64,000 nucleotides of DNA from Ginsengibacter sp963792025 (GTDB lineage: Bacteria > Bacteroidota > Bacteroidia > Chitinophagales > Chitinophagaceae). Below are positions 44,080 to 51,925 of the stretch, in pieces. Location of the stretch: NCBI GenBank assembly GCA_963792025.1, contig CAWBUS010000011.1, forward strand, positions 1-64,000, in the 5' to 3' direction. The notes beneath the pieces were generated by a model. That model was not told the origin of the DNA and did not search any database. It saw nothing but the letters and a program-made list of their open reading frames with translations. A program made the translations under genes and the position numbers. Each line of letters begins with the position of its first letter. Within the stretch, counting starts at the first letter, position 1.

Positions 44080-45126
44080 ATGAGCGGTTTCCCAATTCTC
44101 GACCTTGTAGTAGGTGTTATATTCGTTTATTTCCTGTTGAGTATAATCAGCAGCTCGGGAGTAGAAATGATTTTAACCGGGCTGAAAGCACGGGCAACTT
44201 TACTGGAAGAATGGTTGACTAAGATTTTCAATAAAACCATAATTCAACCGGATGGAACAACTGTAACGTTAGCACATGCTATTATGGATCATTGCTCCGT
44301 TACAGCGCTTTCCACTACCCGCAAATCCACTTCGTATATTGATGCCAAAAACTTCACCGCTGCGTTGCTTGAAAGAATTACGTTCGATCCGGCAAATCCT
44401 AAAAGCGTTGCAAAAAATATTGATGAATTTATTGCGGCTATTGACAAATCCGATGCACTCCCATCCGAATTTCAAAGAATATTATTGATGTATGCTAATG
44501 ATGCAAAAGATACCTACAGGTCAGTAAGTGAAAAAACAGAAAGTGAAATAGATCTGTTCAGGTGGAAGATAGAAAACTGGTACAATTCATCGATGGATCG
44601 CGTTACAGATACCTTAAAAAAGAAGTATTCCCGGCCGGCAACTCTTTTAGTTGCCATCATAGTAACGGTATGCCTAAACGCAGATAGTATTGCCCTGGCA
44701 AAATATCTATACAGCAATCCTGATGTGCGCACTAAAATTGCCATGCAGGCTTATAGTGCTGCGGATGATTCTACCCTGATAAAACAGGTACAGCAAATCA
44801 ACGTTGCTAATACAGATACATCTCACAATGCAATGAATGCAGAACAAATAAAAAACAGCATCACACAAAAAATTGCTGATATTGATAAGGCAAAAAAAGG
44901 CTTGAACGATGTAATGCCGCTCACCTGGAAGGCCGGCGAACTAAATGGGCCGGGCGGAAAAATTTCATTGCGGTTAGTATTTTCAAAAATTACGGGACTG
45001 TTAGCGACCATTCTCGCTATTATGATGGGTGCTCCTTTTTGGTTTGATATGCTAAATAAAATTTCAAATTTAAGAAGTACCGGTGCTAAGCCGTCAACAG
45101 CCGACGGCGATGATAAGAAGAAATAG
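44080..45126 (+). CDS. Uncharacterised membrane protein (348 aa)
   Basis: The start at 44080 (MSGFPILDLVVGVIFVYFLL) is preferred. An N-terminal transmembrane helix (about residues 8-28) is followed by a cytosolic helical domain with LKARATLLEEWLTKIF and IENWYNSSMDRVTDTLKKKY. Two further hydrophobic segments lie near residues 185-212 and 305-330, and the protein ends in a charged tail. Similar proteins occur across unrelated bacteria with no known role. It shares a promoter type with the distant lipoprotein gene at 55,668, which suggests membership of the same regulon. Confidence 0.62.
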   Translation: MSGFPILDLVVGVIFVYFLLSIISSSGVEMILTGLKARATLLEEWLTKIFNKTIIQPDGTTVTLAHAIMDHCSVTALSTTRKSTSYIDAKNFTAALLERITFDPANPKSVAKNIDEFIAAIDKSDALPSEFQRILLMYANDAKDTYRSVSEKTESEIDLFRWKIENWYNSSMDRVTDTLKKKYSRPATLLVAIIVTVCLNADSIALAKYLYSNPDVRTKIAMQAYSAADDSTLIKQVQQINVANTDTSHNAMNAEQIKNSITQKIADIDKAKKGLNDVMPLTWKAGELNGPGGKISLRLVFSKITGLLATILAIMMGAPFWFDMLNKISNLRSTGAKPSTADGDDKKK

Positions 45127-45159
45127 ACCCGGCGATTTTTTAAGATTGTATATATGCCT

Positions 45160-45813
45160 TTACTGCAAACTTATAACGCCATTCTTTACCGCAAACATAA
45201 CAAGGCCTACCCGCGATTTAACTTCTAATTTTTCAAAAAGCGAATCCCGGTATCCATCTACCGTGCGTGTGCTCACAAACATTTTCTCAGCAATTTCTTT
45301 ATACGTGTATTCTGAACAAACAAGTTTTAAAAAAGCAATTTCGCGATCATTGAGTTTAGCAAGCATCTTCGATTGAATTTCCTTTTCATCCAATGTGTTA
45401 ATTGTATGAATTAATTTACCGGTTATCATCTCATTATAATAAAATCCTTTCGTAACCAGCGCCTCCAGGGCCGTCTTTAATTCTGATGGATCGCAATCTT
45501 TTAAAATATAGCCTTTCGCTCCCGCCTTAAACATCTTAATAATTGAATTCTCATCATCGTACATTGATAAGGCAAGAATAATTATTTTTAACTTATTTTC
45601 CCTTATCCATGTAGCCGTTTCATAGCCATCCATTATCGGCATATTAATATCGATCAATACAATGTCGGGAACCGTGCCATTCTGTACAGTTTCAACAAAT
45701 TGTTTTCCGTTGTCTGCCTGGAACAATACTTTATAATCACCAAGGGTTTCAATAAGATTCGCCAGCCCGTTCCGAAGCAATACATGATCATCAATAAGTG
45801 CAACTGTTTTCAT
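45160..45813 (-). CDS. LuxR-family response regulator
   Basis: 217 residues. A receiver domain (acidic pocket LIDDHVLL, phosphoacceptor Asp55 in VLIDINMPIMDGYE, KAGAKGYILKD) is followed by a LuxR/NarL HTH domain (LNDREIAFLKLVCSEYTYKE, then VSTRTVDGYRDSLFEKLEV). It works with the kinase encoded directly upstream (two-base gap). Target genes may include the adjacent loci, but no binding site is known. Confidence 0.93.
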   Translation of the reverse strand: MKTVALIDDHVLLRNGLANLIETLGDYKVLFQADNGKQFVETVQNGTVPDIVLIDINMPIMDGYETATWIRENKLKIIILALSMYDDENSIIKMFKAGAKGYILKDCDPSELKTALEALVTKGFYYNEMITGKLIHTINTLDEKEIQSKMLAKLNDREIAFLKLVCSEYTYKEIAEKMFVSTRTVDGYRDSLFEKLEVKSRVGLVMFAVKNGVISLQ

Positions 45814-45815
45814 AG

Positions 45816-46622
45816 CTAAGTTTTAGAGGTTTCCATTGGAAGGGTCAAAACGACTGAGGTCCCTTGTCCCGGTGTGCTTATTATTTGAAAATGGGTATTG
45901 ATCATTTTAGCACGATTATGCATGTTCCTTACTCCCAGCCCCAGTTTGCCATAATCGTTATGTTGTATTCTGCTTGCATCAAAACCAACACCATTATCAT
46001 CAATTTTTAATGTAAATAAGGCGGGGTCAAATAAAAGTTTTACGTCAATCAAAGTAGCCTTTGCGTGTTTCATAATATTATTGAGTACTTCCTGTACAAT
46101 TCTGAACAAGATCAGTTCCTGCTGATTGCCCAACCTGTATTGTTTTCCATCTATATCAAAATTCACTTCGTATACGCCCGTTTTTCTAATCATTTCAAGT
46201 TCATACTCCAGCGCCTTCGCTAAGCCGGCATCAACAATATAATCGGTATTTAAGCTTTTGGAAAGATCTCTCAAATCCTGGATTGCCTTGGTGATAAGTT
46301 GTCGGCTGTCGTTAATTTTATTTTGTATCTGCACCGGTTCGTTGCAGTTCATCGTGTTGATGTTCAGTTTCACCAGGCTAAGCACCTGGCCGATATTATC
46401 GTGTATTTCCTGTGAAATATTTTTAAAAGTTTGCTCCTGTATTTCCAATTTACTTTCCAGTATTTCTTTTTCGAACGTAATCTTTAATTGTTTCTTTTCT
46501 CCAATATATTGTAATTGCTTTTTCTGATACACAAGTATAAGTACAATAATGCCCACTGCTACAATGATGAGCAATACGGAGGCAAGTATAATTATTGTGA
46601 CTTGTTTCGATAAGTTATCCAT
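45816..46622 (-). CDS. NarL-type histidine kinase
   Basis: The start at 46622 (MDNLSKQVTIIILASVLLII) is chosen. About 268 residues. One transmembrane helix (residues 8-32) and a short coiled coil are followed by HisKA_3 with the phospho-His in SQEIHDNIGQVLSLV and a HATPase_c domain (VLNNIMKHAKAT N-box, DDNGVGFDASRI G-box). It lacks a sensor domain of its own. The gene overlaps the membrane protein gene upstream by 31 bases, so that protein may provide sensing. Confidence 0.92.
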   Translation of the reverse strand: MDNLSKQVTIIILASVLLIIVAVGIIVLILVYQKKQLQYIGEKKQLKITFEKEILESKLEIQEQTFKNISQEIHDNIGQVLSLVKLNINTMNCNEPVQIQNKINDSRQLITKAIQDLRDLSKSLNTDYIVDAGLAKALEYELEMIRKTGVYEVNFDIDGKQYRLGNQQELILFRIVQEVLNNIMKHAKATLIDVKLLFDPALFTLKIDDNGVGFDASRIQHNDYGKLGLGVRNMHNRAKMINTHFQIISTPGQGTSVVLTLPMETSKT

Positions 46623-47260
46623 AAGTGGCTCGATAGAGTAATTATTGACGTAACAAAAAGCAACACATTCAAAACAGACCACAAGTCTCCCAAAATAGTC
46701 TCCTGGTCTGGTGTAAGTTTATCTGTAAGATAACTATAAGACAAAATAATAAAAAAGCCACCGAGGAAATAGATAATATAGCCGGAAATTAGCCATAAAT
46801 TAAAATTGAGAAGAATATTCTTTTCACTAATATTGATTAGTAATTCATGCAGGTACATTAACGAGGCACTTACCACGCAAAGAAACAAGAAAGCTGTGCT
46901 GGGACTATTAAAAAAAGGCAGCGTAAAAAATAAATCCCTGATAATAAAATTAACTGCTACCAGCGAAAATAATACGGTTACAATTTTTTTCTTTGATTTA
47001 CTAACGAGAAGGGTATTAAAATAATAGCCCAGGACTACCGAAGACAAAAAATAATGGATATCATAAAGCCAGTTGTTATTATTTGTATAATCCATCGCTA
47101 GTATAGCCGCATAAGTAAGAAGGCCGGTTGCTACGATGTAATAAATTAAAAGAACCTTTTCCCTCATTAATTTATTCGTTCTATACTCTAATAAAAAAGC
47201 AATCGAATAAATCAAATAAGAAAAAGGTTCTAAGAAATCTCTAATAATTATCGATAGCAA
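46592..47260 (-). CDS. Seven-helix-type membrane protein, putative sensor (222 aa)
   Basis: Six or seven hydrophobic segments along the length (LIYYIVATGLLTYAAILAMD, VTVLFSLVAVNFIIRDLFF, WLISGYIIYFLGGFFIILSY, VLNVLLFVTSIITLSSHLWI). It overlaps the histidine kinase gene by 31 bases, which implies translational coupling. Similar membrane proteins accompany sensorless NarL-type kinases in Bacteroidota. The sensory role is inferred. Confidence 0.68.
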   Translation of the reverse strand: MLSIIIRDFLEPFSYLIYSIAFLLEYRTNKLMREKVLLIYYIVATGLLTYAAILAMDYTNNNNWLYDIHYFLSSVVLGYYFNTLLVSKSKKKIVTVLFSLVAVNFIIRDLFFTLPFFNSPSTAFLFLCVVSASLMYLHELLINISEKNILLNFNLWLISGYIIYFLGGFFIILSYSYLTDKLTPDQETILGDLWSVLNVLLFVTSIITLSSHLWITYRNKSQ

Positions 47261-47331
47261 GAAACTATTTTTAAAAGGTTTTAATAACTATATCAATATT
47301 AGATCGCGTTCGGAATTATAACTCTAAGCTT

Positions 47332-47577
47332 TTACTTACATGGTGACGGACAACCGGTAGTACTTCCACCGGTAGTATCTCCTCCCAGCGGCATTGCCTT
47401 TATAGTCTTTCCCGATTTGCTACTCTTTTTAAACGGAGATGCGGAGATATCAAACTTCGGCATTTTGCCCGGAGTATAAGTTGCTTTAATGTTAATAACG
47501 ATGTCTTTTGTGCCCTGGCACAGTTTAATTAAATCAGCACTTTTAAAGTAGCATTCAATTTGAGTTTCGTTTGGCAT
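47332..47577 (-). CDS. Hypothetical small protein (81 aa)
   Basis: Starts MPNETQIECYFKSADLIKLC, continues with a beta-like stretch (IVINIKATYTPGKMPKFDIS) and ends in a Gly/Thr/Ser-rich tail with two Cys (GGSTTGCPSPCK). There is no signal peptide. It lies upstream of the sensor-kinase group and may belong to its transcript. No family is recognised. Confidence 0.5.
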   Translation of the reverse strand: MPNETQIECYFKSADLIKLCQGTKDIVINIKATYTPGKMPKFDISASPFKKSSKSGKTIKAMPLGGDTTGGSTTGCPSPCK

Positions 47578-48056
47578 AATTGAAAATTTATAATTTGAAA
47601 ATAATGTTTCTTAAAACTATATATCCATTTCAATATTAACAATTATAATTATGAAAACCGTGTTTTTCCCTTTGAATGGTGTTGAAAATACTTGAATAAA
47701 TCCGTCAAAACACCCCGGTATATTTAATTAAATTTTTTCGAATTTTGCTATGTTTTGTAATCCCTGTTTCTCCAGGCCAATTTGACTGCCTGTTTTGCTA
47801 TACGAAATTTACATAAATGAAAGCCCCTACCTATACAATTCATCGCAGTAAAAATATTCTCTTAAAGATTAAGATGTATTGTTTTCCTCCACGGGTGCGT
47901 TTGCGACTAATGTTGAGTCAACTACCGGTAACGGGTAAAAGGGCGATCGATATGCAGCAAAAAGGCAGCTTTTAAAGAATCATTATATACTAAGCAATGA
48001 TACCTTAAACTTCATGGATGGTTTGAATCTTCTTCCCCCAAATAAAATTATGTTAT
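47578..48056. other. Intergenic, divergent promoter region
   Basis: About 480 A+T-rich bases between the divergent 81-aa gene and the LytTR gene. No RNA gene or strong hairpin with a U-run is visible. It must carry promoters for both sides, but no full match to TTTG/TAnnTTTG can be assigned with confidence. Confidence 0.45.
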
Positions 48057-48509
48057 ATGCTATTCAACGATTACAAATTAGGTGAAACTATCAATCCAAA
48101 AAAAAGCACCTTTTTTACGCTTTCTAATAGAACGGTACTTAACAAAAATGAACCGGTTCCGGCCAATATGGACTTTATCCGCTTCGAAGAAAAAAAGGAC
48201 AAATTTGTCTGGGCTCATCCCGATGAAATATATTTTGTAGTAAGCGCCGATCACTATGTAAAATCTTTGATAAAGTGTGGAGATCAAACGAAGTGGATGA
48301 GCCGGCATGCCACGCTCAAAGAACTGAGTAGTATTTTAGACACGGCTACTTTTATGCGCCTAAATAAATTTTACCTGCTCAACCGGGATCATTTTTCGCA
48401 TATTGACGAAAATGAAAAGCTGCTTTATTTTAATGATAACTCTTCGGTTGCCATCCCGCACCGGATTTCCCCTTTTCTGTACCACTTGCTCAAAAGCACC
48501 TATACGTGA
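48057..48509 (+). CDS. Orphan LytTR-domain transcription regulator
   Basis: 150 residues. The C-terminal two-thirds form a LytTR DNA-binding domain: DEIYFVVSADHYVKSLIKCG, MSRHATLKELSSILDTATFM, RLNKFYLLNRDHFSHIDENE and a SVAIPHRISPFLYHLLK end. There is no receiver domain; the N-terminal 45 residues are not a recognised sensor. It is encoded directly upstream of the large-protein series, with its stop inside a palindrome next to that operon's promoter, so it may control it. Confidence 0.85.
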   Translation: MLFNDYKLGETINPKKSTFFTLSNRTVLNKNEPVPANMDFIRFEEKKDKFVWAHPDEIYFVVSADHYVKSLIKCGDQTKWMSRHATLKELSSILDTATFMRLNKFYLLNRDHFSHIDENEKLLYFNDNSSVAIPHRISPFLYHLLKSTYT

Positions 48510-48521
48510 AATGATTTCACG
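48505..48521 (+). promoter_or_regulatory. 17-bp palindrome, possible operator
   Basis: Perfect inverted repeat CGTGAAAT (48505-48512), central G, ATTTCACG (48514-48521). It contains the stop codon of the LytTR gene and lies nine bases before a -33-like TTG of the next promoter. Such a site suits a dimeric repressor or activator. LytTR proteins usually bind direct repeats, so a different regulator is possible. Confidence 0.5.
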
Positions 48522-48530
48522 AAAAAGTGC

Positions 48531-48561
48531 TTGATATGGAATCTTGACCGAGATACATTTG
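48531..48561 (+). promoter_or_regulatory. Promoter of the large-protein operon
   Basis: TTG at 48531-48533, a 20-nt spacer and TACATTTG at 48554-48561, a full match to the -7 consensus TAnnTTTG. Transcription would begin near 48568 and give a leader of about 200 nt for the gene at 48,769, placing the 38-bp element at 48645 inside the leader. Confidence 0.55.
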
Positions 48562-48644
48562 TTGTAGTGTATATCCTGTTGCGGAATATCACTACTGCCC
48601 TTAACGCCATTCAATAATAAGGGCATTCCAATTTGACCCGCAAC

Positions 48645-48682
48645 TAAAGGGAATCCGATGAAAATCCGATTAAAGAATAAGC
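48645..48682 (+). repeat. 38-bp conserved leader element, copy D
   Basis: One of four related elements. Conserved parts are TAAA[CG]GG at its left end, then AAAATyCrAT, then AAAGArTAnGC at its right end. The copies at 48645, 51836 and 54862 are identical at about 24 of 38 positions without gaps. It lies 86 bases before the ATG of the 1016-residue protein. Confidence 0.72.
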
Positions 48683-48768
48683 AAAAAAATTAGGACGAAT
48701 GTGAGGATGCAAGACGCAGTTACGACAATTCAAGCCCTAAACAATTTCTATAAAAAAATATAAGTACA

Positions 48769-51700
48769 ATGAACAACGATCAAAAAACAAAAAAGTTATC
48801 AGGTATTGTTGAGCGGGTAAGAACCGATGCAAAAGCCCATACAGGTGACCTTTCATTTAGTGCCGACTATACCGTAACAAGCACTACCGATGGTGGCGGA
48901 CTCGTACTTACCAACGTAGAAGTTATACTATGTTTCTGGGGAAGTTTTTGGAGCGCTAATCCCGCCCCGTCTCCTTCCAGGGATGAGTACCAGCAGGCTA
49001 TTGAAGGCATTATTACCGGACCCTACAACAGCGGCCTCAACCAATATCGTGGCGTTGCGCAGGGAACTTTGATTTACAGCGAAATAAATGACGCAACAGA
49101 TCCGGCAGATTTATATACCGATAGTGATGTAGTGAATATGCTTACCGACCGTATTAAGAATCATGGTATGCCTGCACCCACTACGGGCCATAATCGATTT
49201 TATGCTGTAATTGCCCCGAAAGGAATCCGCAACAGCATAACAAAATTTGCCGGTCAACATCAAAGCTTTTCTGTTGATGGCGTAAAAGCATATTATGCAT
49301 GGGTTGATAACACCGGTTCATTAACCGGCCACGATTGTACCACTAAAGTTTTTTCTCACGAATTTGCAGAAGCATGTACCAACCCCGATGTTGATTCATC
49401 CAATAACGGAATACTGGTTAATGGTACCAAATCTGATGGCACCAGTGTGTCGAATGATGAAATAGGCGACACCTGTAACAATGAATTTGCAACAATTACC
49501 ATAAACGGGATTACATGTTCCGTGCAAAGCTATTGGAGTAAAGCAGATAACGCCTGCATATTACCGTTAGGCGCACTGTCTTTTTGGGTGGATAAAAATA
49601 CGTATGGAAAAGATGAAGTGCAGGATGCAATTGATACTAACGGTGGCGTATTTTCAAATGCGTTTTGGCTCGTTTTGGAACAATTCAGCATTACCACTTT
49701 CAATTCATTTGGCGTAACGATCCCTGTGCCAACAGGTTCGTTCGCGAACCTGGCAGGCGTAAGCATATTGCCATCTCCTGCAATACCGGGTGGCCCCACC
49801 CCTGCTCAACCCATTCCTGAATTTGAAAATCCCGGTAACCCTGATGCGATCCAAAGAATCCGGTTTTCTTTCGACATAAAATTTACAACGGCAGCAACAC
49901 CGCCCTTTCCAACGAGCGGCCACCAGGAGTATGGATTGAGCGCTATGTTCAATATCAATGGTACGGCAGTTCCCGGAATTAATTCGCAGGCTGCTGCAAA
50001 TTTTGAATTAACCGCAGGCGAAGATCCTTACTTCACCAATATTAACCCGTCAGAAAATAATGTTTTTTATTTAAGTGAAGATCTTCGGGTATTTACGGTT
50101 ACTCCCGGCGTAAATAGCGCTCCCGTGGGAAACATCGGTACGCCGCCTCAATTAAATGTTGCTAATACAATGCTACTCAATCCCAATGCAGGATTCCAAT
50201 ATGCACAGGATTTAATTAACTACCTGAATGCAAATTATAATGATCCGAACGGAACCGATCCATTTACATTATTACCCGACCAGGCCGGAGCATTTAATAA
50301 CGATTCGTCAGTAACTCCTTTTACTTTTGATTTTTCGAGCTTTCCTATTCCCAAAATTTACAGCAATTATAATTACGCAATTGCAAGGGTAAGGCTAAAG
50401 GGAACTCATTTGAGCCAGGCGCCAAATGTAAAAGTATTTTTCAGGTTGTGGTCAACACAAACTTCTGATACTGACTATCAGCCTGCCACAACTTACTTAA
50501 GTACTTTAGACGGCAGCGGGCTTCCTTCTACTCCATTAATTGGCCCCGGTAAATCAACCATTCCATTTTTTGCAACGGGCAATTTCCCGGGCAGCAACGA
50601 TTACATCAACGGCGGTGCCAATAACCGCACCATTACCATCAACACCGGCGATAGCACCTGGGCATATTTTGGATGCTTCCTCAATATTTATGATGGAGGA
50701 AACATCATTGACGGCCAACAAATACAACATTGGCTTAATGGAACACACCACTGTATAGTGGCGCAAATAGCTTACGATGATGCACCCATCATCAACTCAA
50801 ATGGCGTTACCATGAGCCCGGAAAACTCAGATAAGTTAGCACAGCGAAATTTACAGGTTACCCATTCTGATAATCCCGGCGCTCCGGACACGCACCGCAT
50901 TCCTCAAACATTTGACATACGTCCAAGTCAGCCACTGTTGCAGCTTACAGGAAGTCTTTTAAATTACCCTGACGAATTAATGATTGATTGGGGAAACACA
51001 CCCGAAGGAAGCACGGCCAATATTTTTTGGCCGCAGGTAAATGCTTCGCAGGTAATACAATTGGCATCTTCAATTTACCCGAATCATTTATTAAAGGCCA
51101 CAGATGTCAACACCATTCAATGCAAAGTAATAAAAGGAGTGAGCTATGTGCCAATACCCGTAAGCGCAGGTGAAAACTTTGCAGGATTGTTCACTGTTGA
51201 CCTTCCGCCGACTGTTGTAAAGGGCCAGGAATTTAATATTGTTGTAAGAAGAATTACAACACGCAGAAACCAGGATCAATTTATTAACCGCAAGGAATTT
51301 AATAATGAGGCCGTGGTTACGCGGCTCAGAAACTGGCGATATGTTACAGGAACCTTCCAGGTAAAGATTCCCGTTAGTACGAAAGAAGTATTGCTTTTTC
51401 CGGAAGAAAATACATTGGCTATTTTAAAATGGCGCATAGAAGGCATGTTACCTTCCAACAGGTGGTATCGTGTTATGCAACGATACATTAGCTATATAGC
51501 GGCACGCGTTGATGGACTTGGTGGAAATTCTATTTCTATTCTGCCGTCGCCACAGGGCGTGCCTCCAACCGGCAAAGGAAAAGGGCATGGTAAAGAGAGG
51601 CCATCCTACACAGGAAAAGTTTGTGAAATTATTTACGATTGCTTCGGCGACTTTGAAGGCTTTGTATTGCATACCTGCTGTGACAAACATCATTTCAAAT

Positions 51701-51819
51701 GCAGGGAAAAAGGGATCAATGAACTTGTTTTAAAAGCCTGTAAAGAGCGCTTGCTTCTCTCAGTTTTTGTACATGAAAAAGACTGTGACAAAATCGCCAG
51801 GATCGTTGTCCATTGCTAA
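48769..51819 (+). CDS. 1016-aa protein with HEFAEA metallopeptidase-like motif
   Basis: No signal peptide is visible (MNNDQKTKKLSGIVERVRTD). The N-terminal domain (about residues 45-265) has VILCFWGSFWS, FSHEFAEACTNPDVD (HEFAEA at 197-202) and DEIGDTCNN (231-236). This resembles proteins with HExxEA...EIGD signatures that are thought to be zinc-peptidase relatives. The long middle is beta-rich with Pro/Gly/Asn-rich segments. A C-terminal module (residues 945-1016) is Cys-rich (VCEIIYDC, HTCCDKHHFKC, IARIVVHC). The substrate and location are unknown. It heads a series of co-oriented genes of unknown function. Confidence 0.62.
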   Translation: MNNDQKTKKLSGIVERVRTDAKAHTGDLSFSADYTVTSTTDGGGLVLTNVEVILCFWGSFWSANPAPSPSRDEYQQAIEGIITGPYNSGLNQYRGVAQGTLIYSEINDATDPADLYTDSDVVNMLTDRIKNHGMPAPTTGHNRFYAVIAPKGIRNSITKFAGQHQSFSVDGVKAYYAWVDNTGSLTGHDCTTKVFSHEFAEACTNPDVDSSNNGILVNGTKSDGTSVSNDEIGDTCNNEFATITINGITCSVQSYWSKADNACILPLGALSFWVDKNTYGKDEVQDAIDTNGGVFSNAFWLVLEQFSITTFNSFGVTIPVPTGSFANLAGVSILPSPAIPGGPTPAQPIPEFENPGNPDAIQRIRFSFDIKFTTAATPPFPTSGHQEYGLSAMFNINGTAVPGINSQAAANFELTAGEDPYFTNINPSENNVFYLSEDLRVFTVTPGVNSAPVGNIGTPPQLNVANTMLLNPNAGFQYAQDLINYLNANYNDPNGTDPFTLLPDQAGAFNNDSSVTPFTFDFSSFPIPKIYSNYNYAIARVRLKGTHLSQAPNVKVFFRLWSTQTSDTDYQPATTYLSTLDGSGLPSTPLIGPGKSTIPFFATGNFPGSNDYINGGANNRTITINTGDSTWAYFGCFLNIYDGGNIIDGQQIQHWLNGTHHCIVAQIAYDDAPIINSNGVTMSPENSDKLAQRNLQVTHSDNPGAPDTHRIPQTFDIRPSQPLLQLTGSLLNYPDELMIDWGNTPEGSTANIFWPQVNASQVIQLASSIYPNHLLKATDVNTIQCKVIKGVSYVPIPVSAGENFAGLFTVDLPPTVVKGQEFNIVVRRITTRRNQDQFINRKEFNNEAVVTRLRNWRYVTGTFQVKIPVSTKEVLLFPEENTLAILKWRIEGMLPSNRWYRVMQRYISYIAARVDGLGGNSISILPSPQGVPPTGKGKGHGKERPSYTGKVCEIIYDCFGDFEGFVLHTCCDKHHFKCREKGINELVLKACKERLLLSVFVHEKDCDKIARIVVHC

Positions 51820-51835
51820 ATTCAATAGTTGTTGA

Positions 51836-51873
51836 TAAACGGTTTAAGCCAAAAATTCGATCAAAGAGTACGC
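51836..51873 (+). repeat. 38-bp conserved leader element, copy A
   Basis: Begins TAAACGGTTTAAG and ends ATCAAAGAGTACGC. It lies 17 bases after the stop of the 1016-aa gene and 52 bases before the ATG at 51926, so in a shared transcript it would sit between cistrons. Confidence 0.72.
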
Positions 51874-51925
51874 GACAACATTCTGTTTTGTTGATAATCT
51901 GATCAAACACTAAAAAACATATAAT

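Noticed and set aside
48078..48308. Minus-strand frame within the LytTR gene
   Set aside because: Antisense to a clear LytTR domain; no start signal or motif.
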